Made by a program: the position numbers and the translations under genes
The notes under the pieces: generated by a model
Seen by the model: only the letters and a program-made list of their open reading frames with translations
Databases searched by the model: none
Told to the model about the DNA's origin: nothing
Shown here: positions 33,778-46,219 of the stretch, piece by piece
How positions within the stretch are numbered: position 1 is the stretch's first letter
Layout of the letters: each line of letters opens with the position of its first letter
From: Calvatia gigantea
Taxonomy: Eukaryota; Basidiomycota; Agaricomycetes; Agaricales; Lycoperdaceae
DNA: 64,000 nucleotides
Direction: 5' to 3'
Assembly: GCA_025093985.1 (NCBI GenBank)
Contig: JACAAK010000026.1
Span: 124,001 to 188,000, forward strand

Positions 33778-36700
33778 TCAGCACCCATAAGAATATGTGG
33801 GTTCCCTGGAAACTTCCCAAGAATGGTTTCATTGATGTCATCCACTTCATCATTCCTGGAAGAAAGTATTGTCCTGTCCAAGAAATATTGATCCCCTTTG
33901 TTGCCTTGTCCAATATCTGCATAAATTGACCCAATAAGACCATCCATATCTGCACAGCACATTTCTGCAGGGATTTCAACTGTTTCTTCAGCATTCAAGT
34001 TTGTTTCTGCCCCAATTTCCAGTAACCATGCAGCATGATGATCACTTTCTGGTGTCCTATCCAATCTCATGTTTTGCACCAAGTAGTGGACTTCTGTGGC
34101 TCTCCAGAGCTCACTCCTGCACAGAGATGCTGCAATGATTTCCTGTCTTGACCCTCTTGGAACCACAGGAAGTGTTTGGCAAAAGTCACCTCCAAATACA
34201 ACTGTAATTCCACCAAAGAATCTGTCATCTTGAAGCAAGTCCCTGAGACTCCTGTCAACAGATTTGATGCTATGTCTGTGTTGCATGGGTACTTCATCCC
34301 AGATAATCATTTTGGTTTTCTCCAGGACTCTATGCATCTGAGAATTGCGCTTGATAGATGCTACTGATGTTTCATCTGCAGGAATTGGTATCTTGAATCT
34401 TGAATGTGCAGTTCTTCCACCTTCAAGCAGTAGTGCAGCAATACCTGAGGAGGCAACACAAAGTGCTACATCACCTCTTGACCTCACAGCAGCAGCAAGA
34501 GTGTTACAGACAAAGGTTTTACCACCTCCACCTGCACTGTGAATAAAGATCATTTTGCCCAAGTTGTTGTTGACTGAATCAAGGGCAGCATTATACACTG
34601 ATCTTTGTTCAACATTGAATGATTGAGTATTTCTCTCAACCATATCTGCCAATGCTATTGGATCATAGGCAAGCTCTTCTGCCAGCATGAAGTTCTGTGC
34701 AATATCCTCCCAATTCTCTTCTTCTCCTGGTCCCTGAGACAGTGGCATTGGTGGATAATCCCTGAGAGTTTTGCCAGAATTTATAAGAATTCTATTCAAC
34801 AGATGCAAACCATAGTCATAGATTTGCTCTTCTGTGAACTCTCTGTTTCTGTACTGGGGGATCCTTCCTAGCCTATGCCTCAAGTCATCACAAATCTTGG
34901 CCCTAAAATCATTCCAGAGAACTTCAGGTGCAGCTGGATAGCAGTTTTGAAGGATTACTGCAAACAACTGGTGAAGTGAACTTCCTGTTTGCATATCCCC
35001 AGCTTCATTCAGACATTGGGCCCACTCCCTATCATCCTCCAACAGTCCTCTAGCAAGACAGGCTGCCTTGTAGGTGTCATAAACAGTGCCCTCAAATGTC
35101 CTAATATCTTGAAATGAGGTAGCACCTGGGACCACAGTTAAAAGCATCCTAAGGTAGAACCTTTCCCCTGCAGCTGGAGATGCAAAGTACATCCTCCCAA
35201 TTGCATAGCCTCTTTGCCTGACCTTCCACTCTTTGTTCTTCTTCATATAAACCCAAGATTTAGGAAAGTCCTGGTACAGGATGTGGTGAGCTTCAGGATG
35301 TTGTCTATTGGCCTCAAACCAGACTGTAAGTGGTGTCCTGTCAATGTTGGGTCTGCCCAAGACCTGAGCATGATTATCCTCTGGATTGAAATATACCAAG
35401 TGTTGGTTCTCCAAGTGTATAGGCAGCCTCTAAACTGTTGGAGACTCTTCATGCATGGAATATTCAAAAGTATGCCATACAGCTTCAACAGGAGACATAT
35501 AGCAAGAGTCAACATGCTCTTTAATTTCATCTCTCTGTTGCTCTGGGCCTGCTGATATCTCCAGGGTTGTTCTGTCATGGCCCTTGTAGAGGTATTTGTG
35601 GACATACTTCACAGGCTCAATAGATGCACAGATTTCAACATTGATGTGACATCCATACTTTGAGCTGAGATAAGCATTGTAAGCCACAACTCTCCTGTTG
35701 TCATAGGTGAAGCCATTCTTGACAAAAGTGCATCCATCATCAGGTCTGGCATATTTGGGATATCCATATTCTCCATATAGTATTGTAGGCCTGAATTCTT
35801 TGGGAAATCCTTTGCTACATTTTCCATTCACCATACACTTGGCATTGGGATGATCAGGACCACATGGACCATGGAGCATCATGGATGTAACCACTCTATG
35901 CAGGTGAGGTTCAGTGACAGGATCTGGGATTTTTGCAGACACCATAGAGTCAACATGCAGGCTATCTCTGATTTTGTCTAGGTTTTCAACCCAAATCAAG
36001 AGGTGCATGTGAGGTAATCCTCTTTTCTGGAACTCTATAGTGTGTACTATTGCCACAGCTGTACCAAACAGACCATCCTTGACTTCTTTGAGTAGTGCTT
36101 TCTTCTTCTCCTGAAAAACTCTAGCCACAATTTCAGCACAATCTGTGGATGCCTGTTTGGTCCTGCCATCATTCCTGTTGACCAATAATGCCTCCTGTAC
36201 TTCAGGCCAATTGGGGTTGGCAGTCATTGTCAAGAAGATGTCTGGTTTCCCAAATGCCCTACAGATAGCCATAGAATCCTGGAAAAGTTGGTTTATGTAG
36301 TGTTCACTCCCAACATGAGAGGAAGGTAGGATAACTCTTTGACCATAATTTGCCAAGTTGAGGTTTTCATCTCTATCTCCAACAGCTGCATCCTGAAGGC
36401 CCTGGTAAACTTCAGCTCTAATCTCCTTTTGATGAGTCCTATACCAGTGGAGGTTACTCTGCTCAATAGAGGCCCAAGCATCAACCAAAAACTGCTGGAA
36501 CAATTTGCCAGCCCAAAACAGTGGTGGCTGAGGTCCAGGTCTGATATGAAAGCAGTAGGCATAATAACATCTTTGGGTAACCTTTTTGGACCTTGGATTG
36601 TTGCCAACTCCTGGCTGTGCTGGTAGATTGGTATGCCAACCAGAGTCACCATAGGGAAATAACAACACATAATGGAGTGGGGAATATGAGTGGGATAAGT

Positions 36701-37513
36701 TGCTGATTCTTTGTAACCAACTAGTTTGTAGGCGTAGAATGATATCTCTGTGTTCTGAAACATCTACATCTCCAGTTTCAGGAACAATAACAGATATTTC
36801 ATCAACTGTTGGAGCATTGTATACTCTTTGGTCATTTCCTGCCAATACCCTGAGTTTGGCATAAACTGAATGGTGTTCATGCTGAGGTTTGGCATTCATG
36901 ATTTGAAATGCCTGCTGATATGCACCCACATAAGGATTGTGTTGGTGCAACATGGCTTGGAGTTCACCCATAACAACAGGATCACAGAAAGCTTGGTTGT
37001 TTTGCATTCTGAGATCAAATTGTTCAGCAGGATCATGAATGTAGATTTGGGCATAGACAGGTGGTTGGCCTTCAGTAGGAAGTAAGGCTCCTGAGAGGTG
37101 ACAGAGTTCTCCACTGATTTTGAAGCAGTATGGACCTGATGATCTTGTGACAGATTGGTCAATCTTGGCCCCCAGTGATGTAAATGCAAGAGCAGCATTA
37201 TAGCACCTGATATTTGACTTGAAGGCTTCTGAGTGAGGGCTGATGCCACACAAAAGATTTTCCAGTTCATGTGGCATAGAATGGTAGGGTGGTAGAGCAA
37301 TCTGGCCTTGTAGACAGCATATTCCAAATTTGGGATTGATTTGTGAAGAATTTGTGAGCTTTTCAGACATAAGTGAAGAGCTCTACAATTGGGACATTCC
37401 ACATTCATTGGACCCAAGCTATGGATTTCTGGGGGCTCTGAATAAGGGCGACATGCTTTTGGAATATTTTGTCTTCTTGGAGGAGGTGGTGGTGGTGGTT
37501 CATTATTTGGATC
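33778..37513 (-). pseudogene. Second, truncated copy of RepHel
   Basis: Near-identical to 26280-30014, with only a few transitions seen (for example at 35510 and 37331) and one deleted base near 37371 that shifts the frame before the zinc-binding region. It keeps the same TAG (35430-35432), the HUH motif, the tyrosines and Walker A/B. It lacks the helicase C-terminus and the Rep N-terminus, and at 37513 it is joined abruptly to LTR-like sequence. A duplicate this similar, sharing even a nested insertion boundary, is either a very recent segmental duplication or an assembly duplication. Confidence 0.85.
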
Positions 37514-39430
37514 GGGAGAGGGACAAAGGTGGTTAAGCATACCAAATACAGGGACATGTATGTATGCTTAAATACGAGAGACATTCAGTTGAACAGATGG
37601 AGTTAACTATGTGAAACATCCGATGATAATGGCATAGTAGTTCTACAAGTCACTACTCAGAAATCACTGGGACATGAATAGCTGAAACAGGTACAGAAGA
37701 TGATTGGAATGCAGACAAGTACTGTTATAGTGAGATCAGCTTATTACTAAGCTGACCCAATATCTATCACACAGATGATATCAGAGGGGACTCCTTCTCA
37801 AAGCTCAAAGAATAGACAAAGTAATACAACTACTTTGGATATTTTTAAGTCTTTGATCAAAGGTCTATCCTCAAGTATAACTCCTTAACATCTTAAGTAC
37901 ACTTAATAGTTTAGAAGCAACATCTTAAGGCAGAGAGTAAGAGTGTGTTAAGAGTTATAGATTGAGTCTCCATCTACCAATAGAAATTGCTGTTACTGGT
38001 CAAGTTGAAGGTTTATATACTACAGCAGTGTACTACTGTATTGTACTGTATTTGTATGTTACATGTCTAATAGTATTGAAAAGTGGTACAACTTCAAAGT
38101 TAAACTTTCAAGTGACATAAGCTGTGCATTTATGTGTATTAAGTTCTAGGTGAGTCTGGCTACATTCTAGGTCTGTAATACATGCTAGTCTTCAAGGTGT
38201 TCTAGAACCTGTATTATTAAGTAAATACACAAGCTCATAACATTTCCTTTTCTATTATAGATGTCTCTCTATATATTTTTCTTTAAGAAATTTAAAGTTT
38301 TTATGGTTTTCTTTTATGAGTCTTTGAACATAACACTTTGTATTTGTTGCAAAGAAGTTCAAAACAGTAAAGAAATTTTTTCTTATTCATTTAAATACAA
38401 GTACAAAATAGGTTTTCATAATTTGCTACTATAGGAAGTAGCGAAGTAAAGTAATTGTTTTCTACAAATAAATTTTTAGATCATGTACATACTGGTTACC
38501 TGTGTCTGGGAATGTGTCATGTCAAAATCAATCAACATCCTCTGGATAATATACCCAGTCAGAGTTGAATCATCAAATATCAGGAGGTTTGAGGGAATTG
38601 TTCAAGACTCGAGGGTCGACATAATTGTTTAAGATTTCCAATGTCACAAGATTGTCGACATTTTGGGGTATTTTGGTGTCTGGCTGGTTGTGGTCCGGGT
38701 GTCGATATGGTGGAGGAAGGTGTTGGTCTTGGTTCTTTGAATCGAAGGGTGGTTATCGGCATTAATTGGAGTAGGCATCGGGTAGGTGATGGTGAGGGCC
38801 TTGGGGCCAATTGGGAGGTGGTAACCCCATTGAGGTGTCCTGATGGTACTCCTTTTGGGTTCCATTCATATAGGGCATCTGTGGGGAGATCCTTGAGAAC
38901 TCCCGATAAGGTTTCGGGAAAACTTTCAATCCTGGGGCCTTATTCTGGGAATGGAATCTTTTGTTGTTCTGTAGCATCAAGACATTCAATCAAAGTCTGA
39001 TGAGTCAAGAGGGTTGTCAGGGGAGTGACGGTTCGTAGTTTAGTTGGATAGCGAAACCCTTTGACTGCCAATTTGAAGGAATGGGGTTGACAGGAGTGGA
39101 GTTGTGGTGGAAAGGTTGTAGTCTTCAATATTGTCTGGTGTTGCAATTCTGATAGGACGATTGGTCATCAGGGTTTGTTTAAGGGTCTGTGTTGCTTGAT
39201 AACATAAGATTGGGCCCCAAAGTCAAGAGTCTTGAGTAGAGTGGGGCCTGGTGTTGTGTATTGATGTGCAATCTTGTTCTCAAACATCCTGACCCTTGTT
39301 TGGTTAGTGGTCGGTATCCTGCTAGTGACCAAATTGTGGTCTGTCAGGAAAGAGGACTACAAGGTGGCACCTAATTTTTGTGTTTGACTTTTTAGTCTTA
39401 AGCTTAACCGGGCTCATACTTCAGTGGTGT
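37514..39430. repeat. Indel-rich copy of the G4 LTR, 3' UTR and ORF3
   Basis: Follows 43396 to about 45600 in order (LTR part, AT-rich 3' UTR, ORF3 tail and zinc-knuckle region) but lacks one to several bases every 20-60 bp. Open frames are destroyed. It starts abruptly inside the RepHel duplicate. Confidence 0.7.
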
Positions 39431-39918
39431 TGTGATAAACTGACAGGTGGGGTCATGGACTTTTGGAACCGTTTATTCATTTCCTACCACTGCTGGTCTC
39501 TTTATTATGCAAAGATTTTGAACTTCATAAGATAATCTCAATTTGTCGGACGCCCTTTCGTCATGTTTCGATCACAATTCCAAATGCCTGTTCTCCTAAC
39601 AATATCTTCGCCTAGGTGCATTTGCCAACCAACTTATTATAAACCGATGTTCGTATCTTCAATCCTCTTCTTTCGCTCAGTCCATTCCAATGTCACTGTT
39701 CCACTACTCTTCCTAAAACCAGAATAGTCGCCTCTCCTAGCCTTCATTCGTTACTAGCTGAACAGCTTACTGTGGTCCACGCCCTTCAACCATTAGAAGC
39801 TTTTAGTGTTGGGGCTTGTCGACGACCGGGGATGATGGCCCTTAGTCGTTTGATCACTTGGTCTGCCCCATGTTGCGACACGTGCATCATGCACTGCAGT
39901 CCTACATGATGCTAATGC
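39431..39918 (+). repeat. Diverged Copia LTR/leader-like sequence
   Basis: It resembles, loosely, the Copia 5' LTR and leader at 45635-46219 (TACCACTGCTGGT for TACCACTACGCTGGT; GGTGGCCC-like words), becoming identical from about 39857 (CTTGGTCTGCCCCATG). The upstream sequence resembles G4 ORF3 up to the same insertion point. Confidence 0.45.
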
Positions 39919-40620
39919 ATGTTTACCCTATTCTTAGATATGTCTAAACCGGCACCTGCTCTGCAGGGCTTTGTTCAAACCCCTAGCAGACAGCTTCCCG
40001 TCCTTACTGGGACGGGTAATTACACCATCTGGTTGCTTCGCCTTCGGTCTGCACTTATGTGCATTTCCTTAAACGACTGCTCCTGGACCGGATGGGATTT
40101 CTCTGGAGCCATGGACAAACCCGTTCAATACGAACAGGCTTACGGACCTGAGCACCCTGCTATCCCGGCTTCTAGCACTTCGCCGGCACGTCCCGCACGA
40201 CCAGGAACTCCAATTCCTGTGACTGCTGAGGAACGCCGCAGTGTTGGAATGGCCAACAACCTTCGGATGCGTGCTCTTGGGTTAATTGAGGCAACTCTCC
40301 CCAATAGTATGTTAAAGCATTCCGCCCGGGATGCTCGCGCTCTCTGGTCTCAGTTGCAGGGTCAATACGGCCTTCCTGGACCAGCTCAGGTTTATAACGA
40401 GTTCATTCGCGCAATAACGTTTGAGCTCCCCCTCGGCGGTGATCCCTCGCTCAAGATGAGCGAGCTCCAGCAAATCTTCGGGCAGCTTGACGCCATGGAT
40501 AGTGGCATCGCCCCGGAGATTGAAACGATGATCCTCCTCCACTCTCTTCACCCGTCTTTGAGCCATGTTGCTCAGACACTCCTGACCTCAAACACGTCGC
40601 TTCACGAGCTAATGGGATAA
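39919..40620 (+). pseudogene. gag: Copia gag N-terminal part, truncated
   Basis: 233 codons matching the start of Copia gag at 46220. This copy keeps one frame through HSARDARALWSQLQGQYG and SELQQIFGQLDAM, where the copy at 46220 has extra bases. The final stop arises from a small deletion relative to 46910 (HELMG in place of HELTWDK), after which the sequence decays into indels. It is a capsid-like domain of the Copia type with no zinc knuckle in this part. Confidence 0.75.
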
Positions 40621-41890
40621 GGCCCGATGGTTAAGCCTTAGTCCCAACCAGTCCCATGGCAACTGCGGTTTACTTCCACCGGAGGTTTGGAGCAGCAACG
40701 GCCACAGACGAAGGAAAGCACAGCCTCCGGGTCAAAAAATCCGACACAGCCCGCACCAGGAGCACGCAACAAAAGCTTGGGAGAGGTGGCAATGCAAGGA
40801 CGTCCCTGGAAAGGAAATAAGAATGGCGATGTTGCCGCAGTTGAGCACGTTAACCCTTTGGGTTCTTCAGTTTGGACATGTGTCCGAAACCCGCAGTGTA
40901 GCTTTGGGTTCCCCTTTTCATTAAAAGACGCATCTTCCAATCCATGATTCCTCCCATTCCTACGCATACTGTTCGCGCATATGTCCCACTGTATCGAACC
41001 TCGTAACCTACGACCGGCATGAGGTTCTACTTCGGGGTAGTTCGGGCGAGCTGAGAGTCGTGATGGGGTTGGTAATTTGTCAGGTTTTCGCAACAGACAG
41101 GCGTCGGTTGTCATTTTTGCCTTGTTTTTCGGACCCGATTCATGGTAGTCGCAAGTGTTCCAACCCTGTTTGAATTTTCGACGCCATTGGCTTCGCATCA
41201 TGCATCATCGAGGTTCGTTGAATCTTCTCAAGACCTTCCAGCTAGGTCTTCTCCTTCCTGATTGTGGTCTTTATTGCTGCAATGTCATGATTCCGCCCTC
41301 ATGAGGACTGATATTTATCATCGCCTGTAACTTGTTGACATAAGAGTCATGGTCTCCACCAGTTGTCGAATTTGGTTCGTGTCCATCAAAGAACCCTGGG
41401 TGGGCAAAGCCCCTTTGTCACTCTGTGGCGGGTGCGTATGCTGTATTTCTGCCCTGATTCTATTCTGTTTGGATGTCTTATGCTTCCGCTTCCTAATTGT
41501 TCTTCTGGTATTCAGTTGTCAAGAGTTTGAATAACTTTTCTACTCTATTGGGTTTACCATGTTGGTTTCTCCGGGTTCTTGCTTGTTACAACCGCTTCTG
41601 ATGAGTCATCGGGTCTTGTTCTTCTCGTGCCAATTCGAGAATAAGACTGTTTAATCAGCTGGTCCTGATTTGCGGGGTTCGAGCTTATAATCTCCTGGGT
41701 TCGCGTGGTTGAGTTTTTCAACTCTGTTTCTGCAAGGAGGTGATGACGCTTAACCAAATGACGATTAGTCAGTTTAGCCTCAGGTGCAGCCTGGCTAAGT
41801 CTAGGAGTGGGAAAGAGAACAGAGGTGGTTAACACCGAATACAACAGGGTTATGTCCTAATACATCTAGATTATCCGGAAGGATGGAGAA

Positions 41891-41892
<2 letters not shown>
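40621..41892 (-). repeat. Indel-rich chimera of Copia gag and Gypsy gag/LTR
   Basis: The first 230 bases follow Copia gag (Gln/Ser region). From about 40840 the sequence switches to the G2 gag region (20500-21780 order), keeping GCACGTTAACCCTTTGGGTT and TTGTCGAATTTGGTTCGTG, with many deletions. The end follows the G2 5' LTR to GGATGGAG. No usable frame remains. Confidence 0.7.

Positions 41893-41978
<86 letters not shown>
41893..41978. repeat. T49-C37 homopolymer block
   Basis: Forty-nine T followed directly by thirty-seven C. It joins the indel-rich segment to the 3' tail of an LTR (CTAAGGTTGTAACA at about 41988). A double homopolymer of this kind is typical of failed consensus or a gap patch and is unlikely to be biological. 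Confidence 0.9.
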
Positions 41979-42508
41979 ATCTTACCAACTAAGGTTGTAA
42001 CACTTTCTCCTAAGTCTATATTAATTAACCAAATTATTAGCCTGTATTAATCTATATAATTACTTTATCAGCCAGTGTCAGCCAAGTTAATTTTATTATC
42101 ATTTATCTTGATCTCTCCAGTTAGGTTATCAGTTTACCCAGTTATATTATCAGTTATCTTACTATCAGTAAATCCTTATTTATTATCAGCCTGTCTCAAT
42201 CTACTCAATTTTATGATCAGTCCATGTTATTTTCCATAATTATCTTATCACTCTTGTTATCAGTTATTATCTTACTATCAGTGTCTTTATCTTATATACC
42301 TTGTTATCAGCCTGTATTGATGTATAGTATTATCTTATCAGCTAGTGTTAGCCAAGTTGATCTCATTATCAGTTTATCATCACTTGTTATCTTACTATCA
42401 GTCCATTTTTATCTTATTCAACAAGGGAATTTACCCTTAAACACCATGATACTGACTGGATAGCAGTAACCAGTCTGATTGCGAAGATGTTATGAATATC
42501 AATATTTA
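41979..42508. repeat. LTR tail and Helitron-type tandem repeats
   Basis: Begins with an LTR 3' tail and CTTTCTCCTAA flank as after the H3/H4 solo LTRs, followed by AT-rich repeats of the Helitron family (42030-42420) and about 90 bp of unassigned sequence up to the target A at 42508. Confidence 0.65.
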
Positions 42509-43040
42509 TCTATATAGAGGGGAATAATAGGGTGTCTGGGGGCTTCTGGGGGGCTATAAGAGGGGGACAATGGTGTAGGCTGACAAATTTTAGTCAGAAT
42601 TAGTCAGAATTGGTAATCCTGTGCTGTTTTTACACAGCCGTTGTCAGAATAGCACAGGATTTGTCATGCTTTGTCAGAATAGCACAGGATTAGTCAGAAC
42701 TGACTAAGCATTTGTAAGCCTTCATCCCACTCTCTTATCCTGAGCTGCCCAAATAGCACAGCATTTGTCAGAACTTACAAAGCAAAAAACTTCCCACTGT
42801 CCATTCTTCCACTCTCTAATGTCTGAAGGCTGGCCAGATTATCAGGTTGGCCAAATATTGTTGATAAGATAATTATACATTGACATGGACTGATAATAAA
42901 ACTGAGTAGATTGGTATAGTAGATAAGAATGGGCTGATAGTAAGATAACAACTGATAATGAGATTAACTTGGCTAACACTAGCTGATAAGGTGATTATAC
43001 AAGTTAACATTGATTGATAATGAAGTTGAGTAGGTGTGAT
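42509..43040 (+). mobile_element. Helitron H6, 5' part, opposite orientation
   Basis: Starts TCTATATAGAGGGG after an A, the canonical 5' end, and reads as the reverse complement of the H1-H3 5' regions: structured subterminal repeats to about 42790, the CTGGCCAGATTATCAGG segment, then tandem repeats. No plus-strand 3' hairpin/CTAG end was found to the right, so the element is truncated or its end is diverged. Confidence 0.7.
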
Positions 43041-43329
43041 AGAATGTGAAGCCTTCCTGTGTGCTGCATGAACTTGAAGTTCTTGTTGCTCAATTACAAC
43101 TGAGGAATGGAAACATCTCAGATTTGCAGATGTATTTGGGCAGTCATCAGGAATTCATGCATGCCACAATCCAAACCCACAGTACAGAACCAAATTAATA
43201 GTGTATTCCTTGATTTACACTATAAAGTGTCTTCCACTAAATACACTGGACTGGTGCATAAAACACAGCTCTAGTCAACACTAACTGCACTGAGAATCAG
43301 GTAAGACAGTCCTGAAGCTGTAAAGCTTT
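43041..43329 (+). other. Unassigned 290 bp between H6 and the G4 LTR
   Basis: A plus-strand frame of about 48 codons (from about 43050) reads as plausible protein, including VLHELEVLVAQLQLRNG, with no recognised domain. It may be a gene fragment captured by H6 or the remains of another element. Confidence 0.3.
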
Positions 43330-43654
43330 TGTTATGACCTTAGTCTGAGTTTATCTCAGGTTGCAACTTAGGCTAAGACTTGAGGGTGAGTAAGGGGAGA
43401 GGGACAAAGGTGGTTAAGCATACCAAATACAGGGACATGTATGTATGCTTAAATACGAGAGACATTCAGTTGAACAGATGGAGTTAACTATGTGAAACAT
43501 CCGATGATAATGGCATAGTAGTTCTACAAGTCACTACTCAGAAATCACTGGGACATGAATAGCTGAAACAGGTACAGAAGATGATTGGAATGCAGACAAG
43601 TACTGTTATAGTGAGATCAGCTTATTACTAAGCTGACCCAATATCTATCACACA
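43330..43654 (-). repeat. Presumed 3' LTR of G4
   Basis: On the plus strand it starts TGTTATGACCTTAGTC, the reverse complement of an LTR end like those of G1-G3 (GACTAAGGTC-TAACA). The other boundary is less certain; CACACA at about 43654 would give TG...CA ends. Without a second LTR or target duplication it could instead be a solo LTR of another element. Confidence 0.5.
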
Positions 43655-44394
43655 GATGATATCAGAGGGGACTCCTTCTCAAAGGCTCAAAGAATAGACA
43701 AAGTAATACAACTACTTTGGATATTTTTAAGTCTTATGATCAAAGGTCTATCCTCAGAGTATAACTCCTTAACATCTTACAGAGTACACTTAATAGTTTA
43801 GAAGCAACATCTTAAGAGCAGAGAGTAAGAGTGTGTTAAGAGTTATAGATTGAGTCTCCATCTAACCAAGTAGAAATGATGCTGTCTACTGGTCAAGTTG
43901 AAGGGTTTATATACTACAGCAGTGTACTACTGTATTGTACTGTATTTGTATGTTACATGTCTATATATGGTATTTGAAAAGTGGTACAACTTCAAAGTGA
44001 TACAACTTTGAATTATGACATAAGCTGTGCTATTTATGTGTATTAAGTTCTAGGTGAGTCTGGCTACATTCTAGGTCTGTCTAGATACATGCTAGTCTTC
44101 AAGGTGTTCTAGAACCTGTATTATCTAAGTAAATACACAAGCTCATAACATTATCCTTTTCTATTATAGATGTCTCATCTATATATTTTTCTTTAAGAAA
44201 TTTTAAAGTTTTTATGTTTTATTTTATGAGTTTTTGAGCATAACATTTTTTTATTATTTTTGTAAAGAAATTTCAAAACAAGTAAAGAAATTTTTTATTT
44301 ATTTATTTAAATACAAGTACAAATATAAGGTTTTCATAATTTGCTACTATAGCGAAGTAGCGAAGTAAAGTAAATTTTATCTACAAGTAAATTT
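43655..44394 (-). other. G4 3' untranslated region
   Basis: AT-rich and without open frames, lying between the ORF3 stop (44395-44397) and the LTR. No gene is seen here. Confidence 0.5.
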
Positions 44395-45634
44395 TCAGAT
44401 CATGTATCCTACTGGTTCACCTGTGATATTGGCAATTGTGTCATTGTCAAAATCAAACTCAACATCCTCTGGATAATAGCTACCCAGTCAGAGTTGATAT
44501 CCATCGACAATATAAGTCAGGAGGTTTGAGGGAATTGTTCAAGGACTCGAGGGTCGACATAATTGTTTAAGATTTCCAATGTCACAAGATTTGTCAGAGC
44601 ATTTTGGGGTGAATTTTGGGGTGTACTTGGGCCTGGTTGTGGTGACAGTTGTCAGAATATGAGTGGAGGAAGGGGTGTTGGTCTTGGTGTTCTGAGTTGA
44701 ATCAGAATGGGTGGTGTTATCGGCATGTCAATTGGAGGTATCGGCATGGGAAGGTAGATTGGTGAGGGCCTTGGGGCCACAGGAGAGGGAGGTGGTAACC
44801 CCAATGAGAGGTGTACCAGTGTGGTGAAACTCCTCTTTGTGTTGGAGTTCATAAAGGGCATCTGTGGGGAGATCCTTGCAGTCAACTCCCAGATAAGGAT
44901 TTCGGGCACAAAACTTTGCAAAGTGCCTGGGGCCTTTCATTCTGCAGTGAATGCAGTAATACTTTCTGCATTGTGTCTTGAAATAGCCCACTCCAAGACA
45001 TATCTCACAGTATAAGTCTCGATGTTGAGTCAAGAGAGGTTGTCAGGAGGAAGTTGCAGCAAGCTGTCGAGTAGCTTGTGCAGTTGGAATAGACAGAATA
45101 CTCCTGTTTGCAGGAGCCACATTTGAAGGTTTGGGTAGTTGACAAGGAGTGATGGGAGTTGGTGGTAGGAAAGGTTGTCAGGAGCTTCCAAGATTTGTCG
45201 CAGGTCAGTCTGCAACTTGTTGACTGAGGACTGGAGTTGGTTCCTCAGTGGGTTGTGTAAGGGTCTTGAGTGTTTGCTTGATAACCCTAAGATGGGGGCC
45301 CACAATAAGATTGCAAAAGAGGTCATTGTAGTAGAGTGTGGTGCTCTGGAGTGCCTTGTAGTAATTGCATCGTGCAATTCTTGCTTCATCAAAAGCAAGC
45401 CTGACTTCCTGTATTTGGTTAGTGAGTCGAGTATCCCTGCCATAAGTGGACACAAAGTTGGTGGTTGCTCGTTCAGATGAAAGAGTGGATCATACATAGG
45501 GTGGCATCCTGAAGTGTTGATGTTGCAGTTTGACTTTGTTTAGTCTTAGAGTCTGAACCAGGAGTTCATACTCTCAGTGGTGGTGTCTGTGATAAGACTG
45601 GAGAAGGTGGGGGTATAGGAGTTTTGGGGAGAGG
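44395..45634 (-). pseudogene. G4 ORF3, main part, with zinc-knuckle-like motifs
   Basis: Continues from the ORF3 start at 52533 across the Copia insertion. From the N-terminal side: a Pro/Ser/Thr-rich stretch; a helical region with YGRDTRLTNQIQEVRLAFDE and ARIARCNYYKAL; then two Cys-rich motifs, CEICLGVGYFKTQC (C-x2-C-x4-Y-x4-C, a CCHC knuckle with His replaced by Tyr) and CIHCRMKGPRHFAKFC (C-x2-C-x6-H-x4-C); then DLPTDALYELQ, a Thr/Pro-rich tail, and the acidic end YYPEDVEFDFDNDT. One frameshift lies near 45500-45570, and a few TGA stops occur. The family was not recognised. Zinc knuckles suggest nucleic-acid binding (inference). Confidence 0.7.
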
Positions 45635-46042
45635 TGTTGAATCTCGATCCATACCACTACGCTGGTTCAGTCTACTTATAGCTGAAACGGATTCTTGAGT
45701 ACTTCACTCTTGAAGAGAGATAACGAACAATGTACTAGACCGCACTCTAGGTTGCTGGTCATGGTCTATTGAATAGAACAATGTACGCAGTATGCTCTGT
45801 ATATGCTACTGGCAGATAAGACCTCACCTGTATTAGGTAGAACGGCGCACAGACCAGAGACATTAGATATATAAGACCTATGTAGTATGCGTATATTCTT
45901 TAGACAATCCAGTCTACTTTCTGCTCATCATTCCACTCCAATATCCACTAGTTACCATCTACAACCAGTATCTCAACAAACCCAGTGAGTACGACTCCCC
46001 TCTGCCACTAGCGCAAGCTATTGTGGTGTACTCGTCTTAACA
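45635..46042 (+). repeat. Copia 5' LTR
   Basis: TGTTGAATCTCGATCC to CTCGTCTTAACA. It is followed directly by GGTTATGGGCCCCGACC, a candidate primer-binding site whose tRNA was not identified. Confidence 0.93.
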
Positions 46043-46219
46043 GGTTATGGGCCCCGACCGCCGCTCACTCCAACCACACTTCACAACGCTGGTAGAGTGT
46101 AGGAGGCTACGGTCGTACGCAACCTGGGAGATGGTGGCCCTTTGGTCCATTTGATCCCTTGGTCTGCCCCATGTTGCGACACGTGCATCATGCACTGCAG
46201 TCCTACATGATGCTAATGC

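Noticed and set aside
40638..41201. 187-codon minus-strand frame
   Set aside because: It is a chance frame in an indel-riddled copy of Gypsy and Copia gag; only fragments of the gag pattern are visible.
42440..42480. Shared word GGATAGCAGTAACC with the Copia at about 49570
   Set aside because: The match is only about 14 bases and does not extend, so it is likely coincidence.
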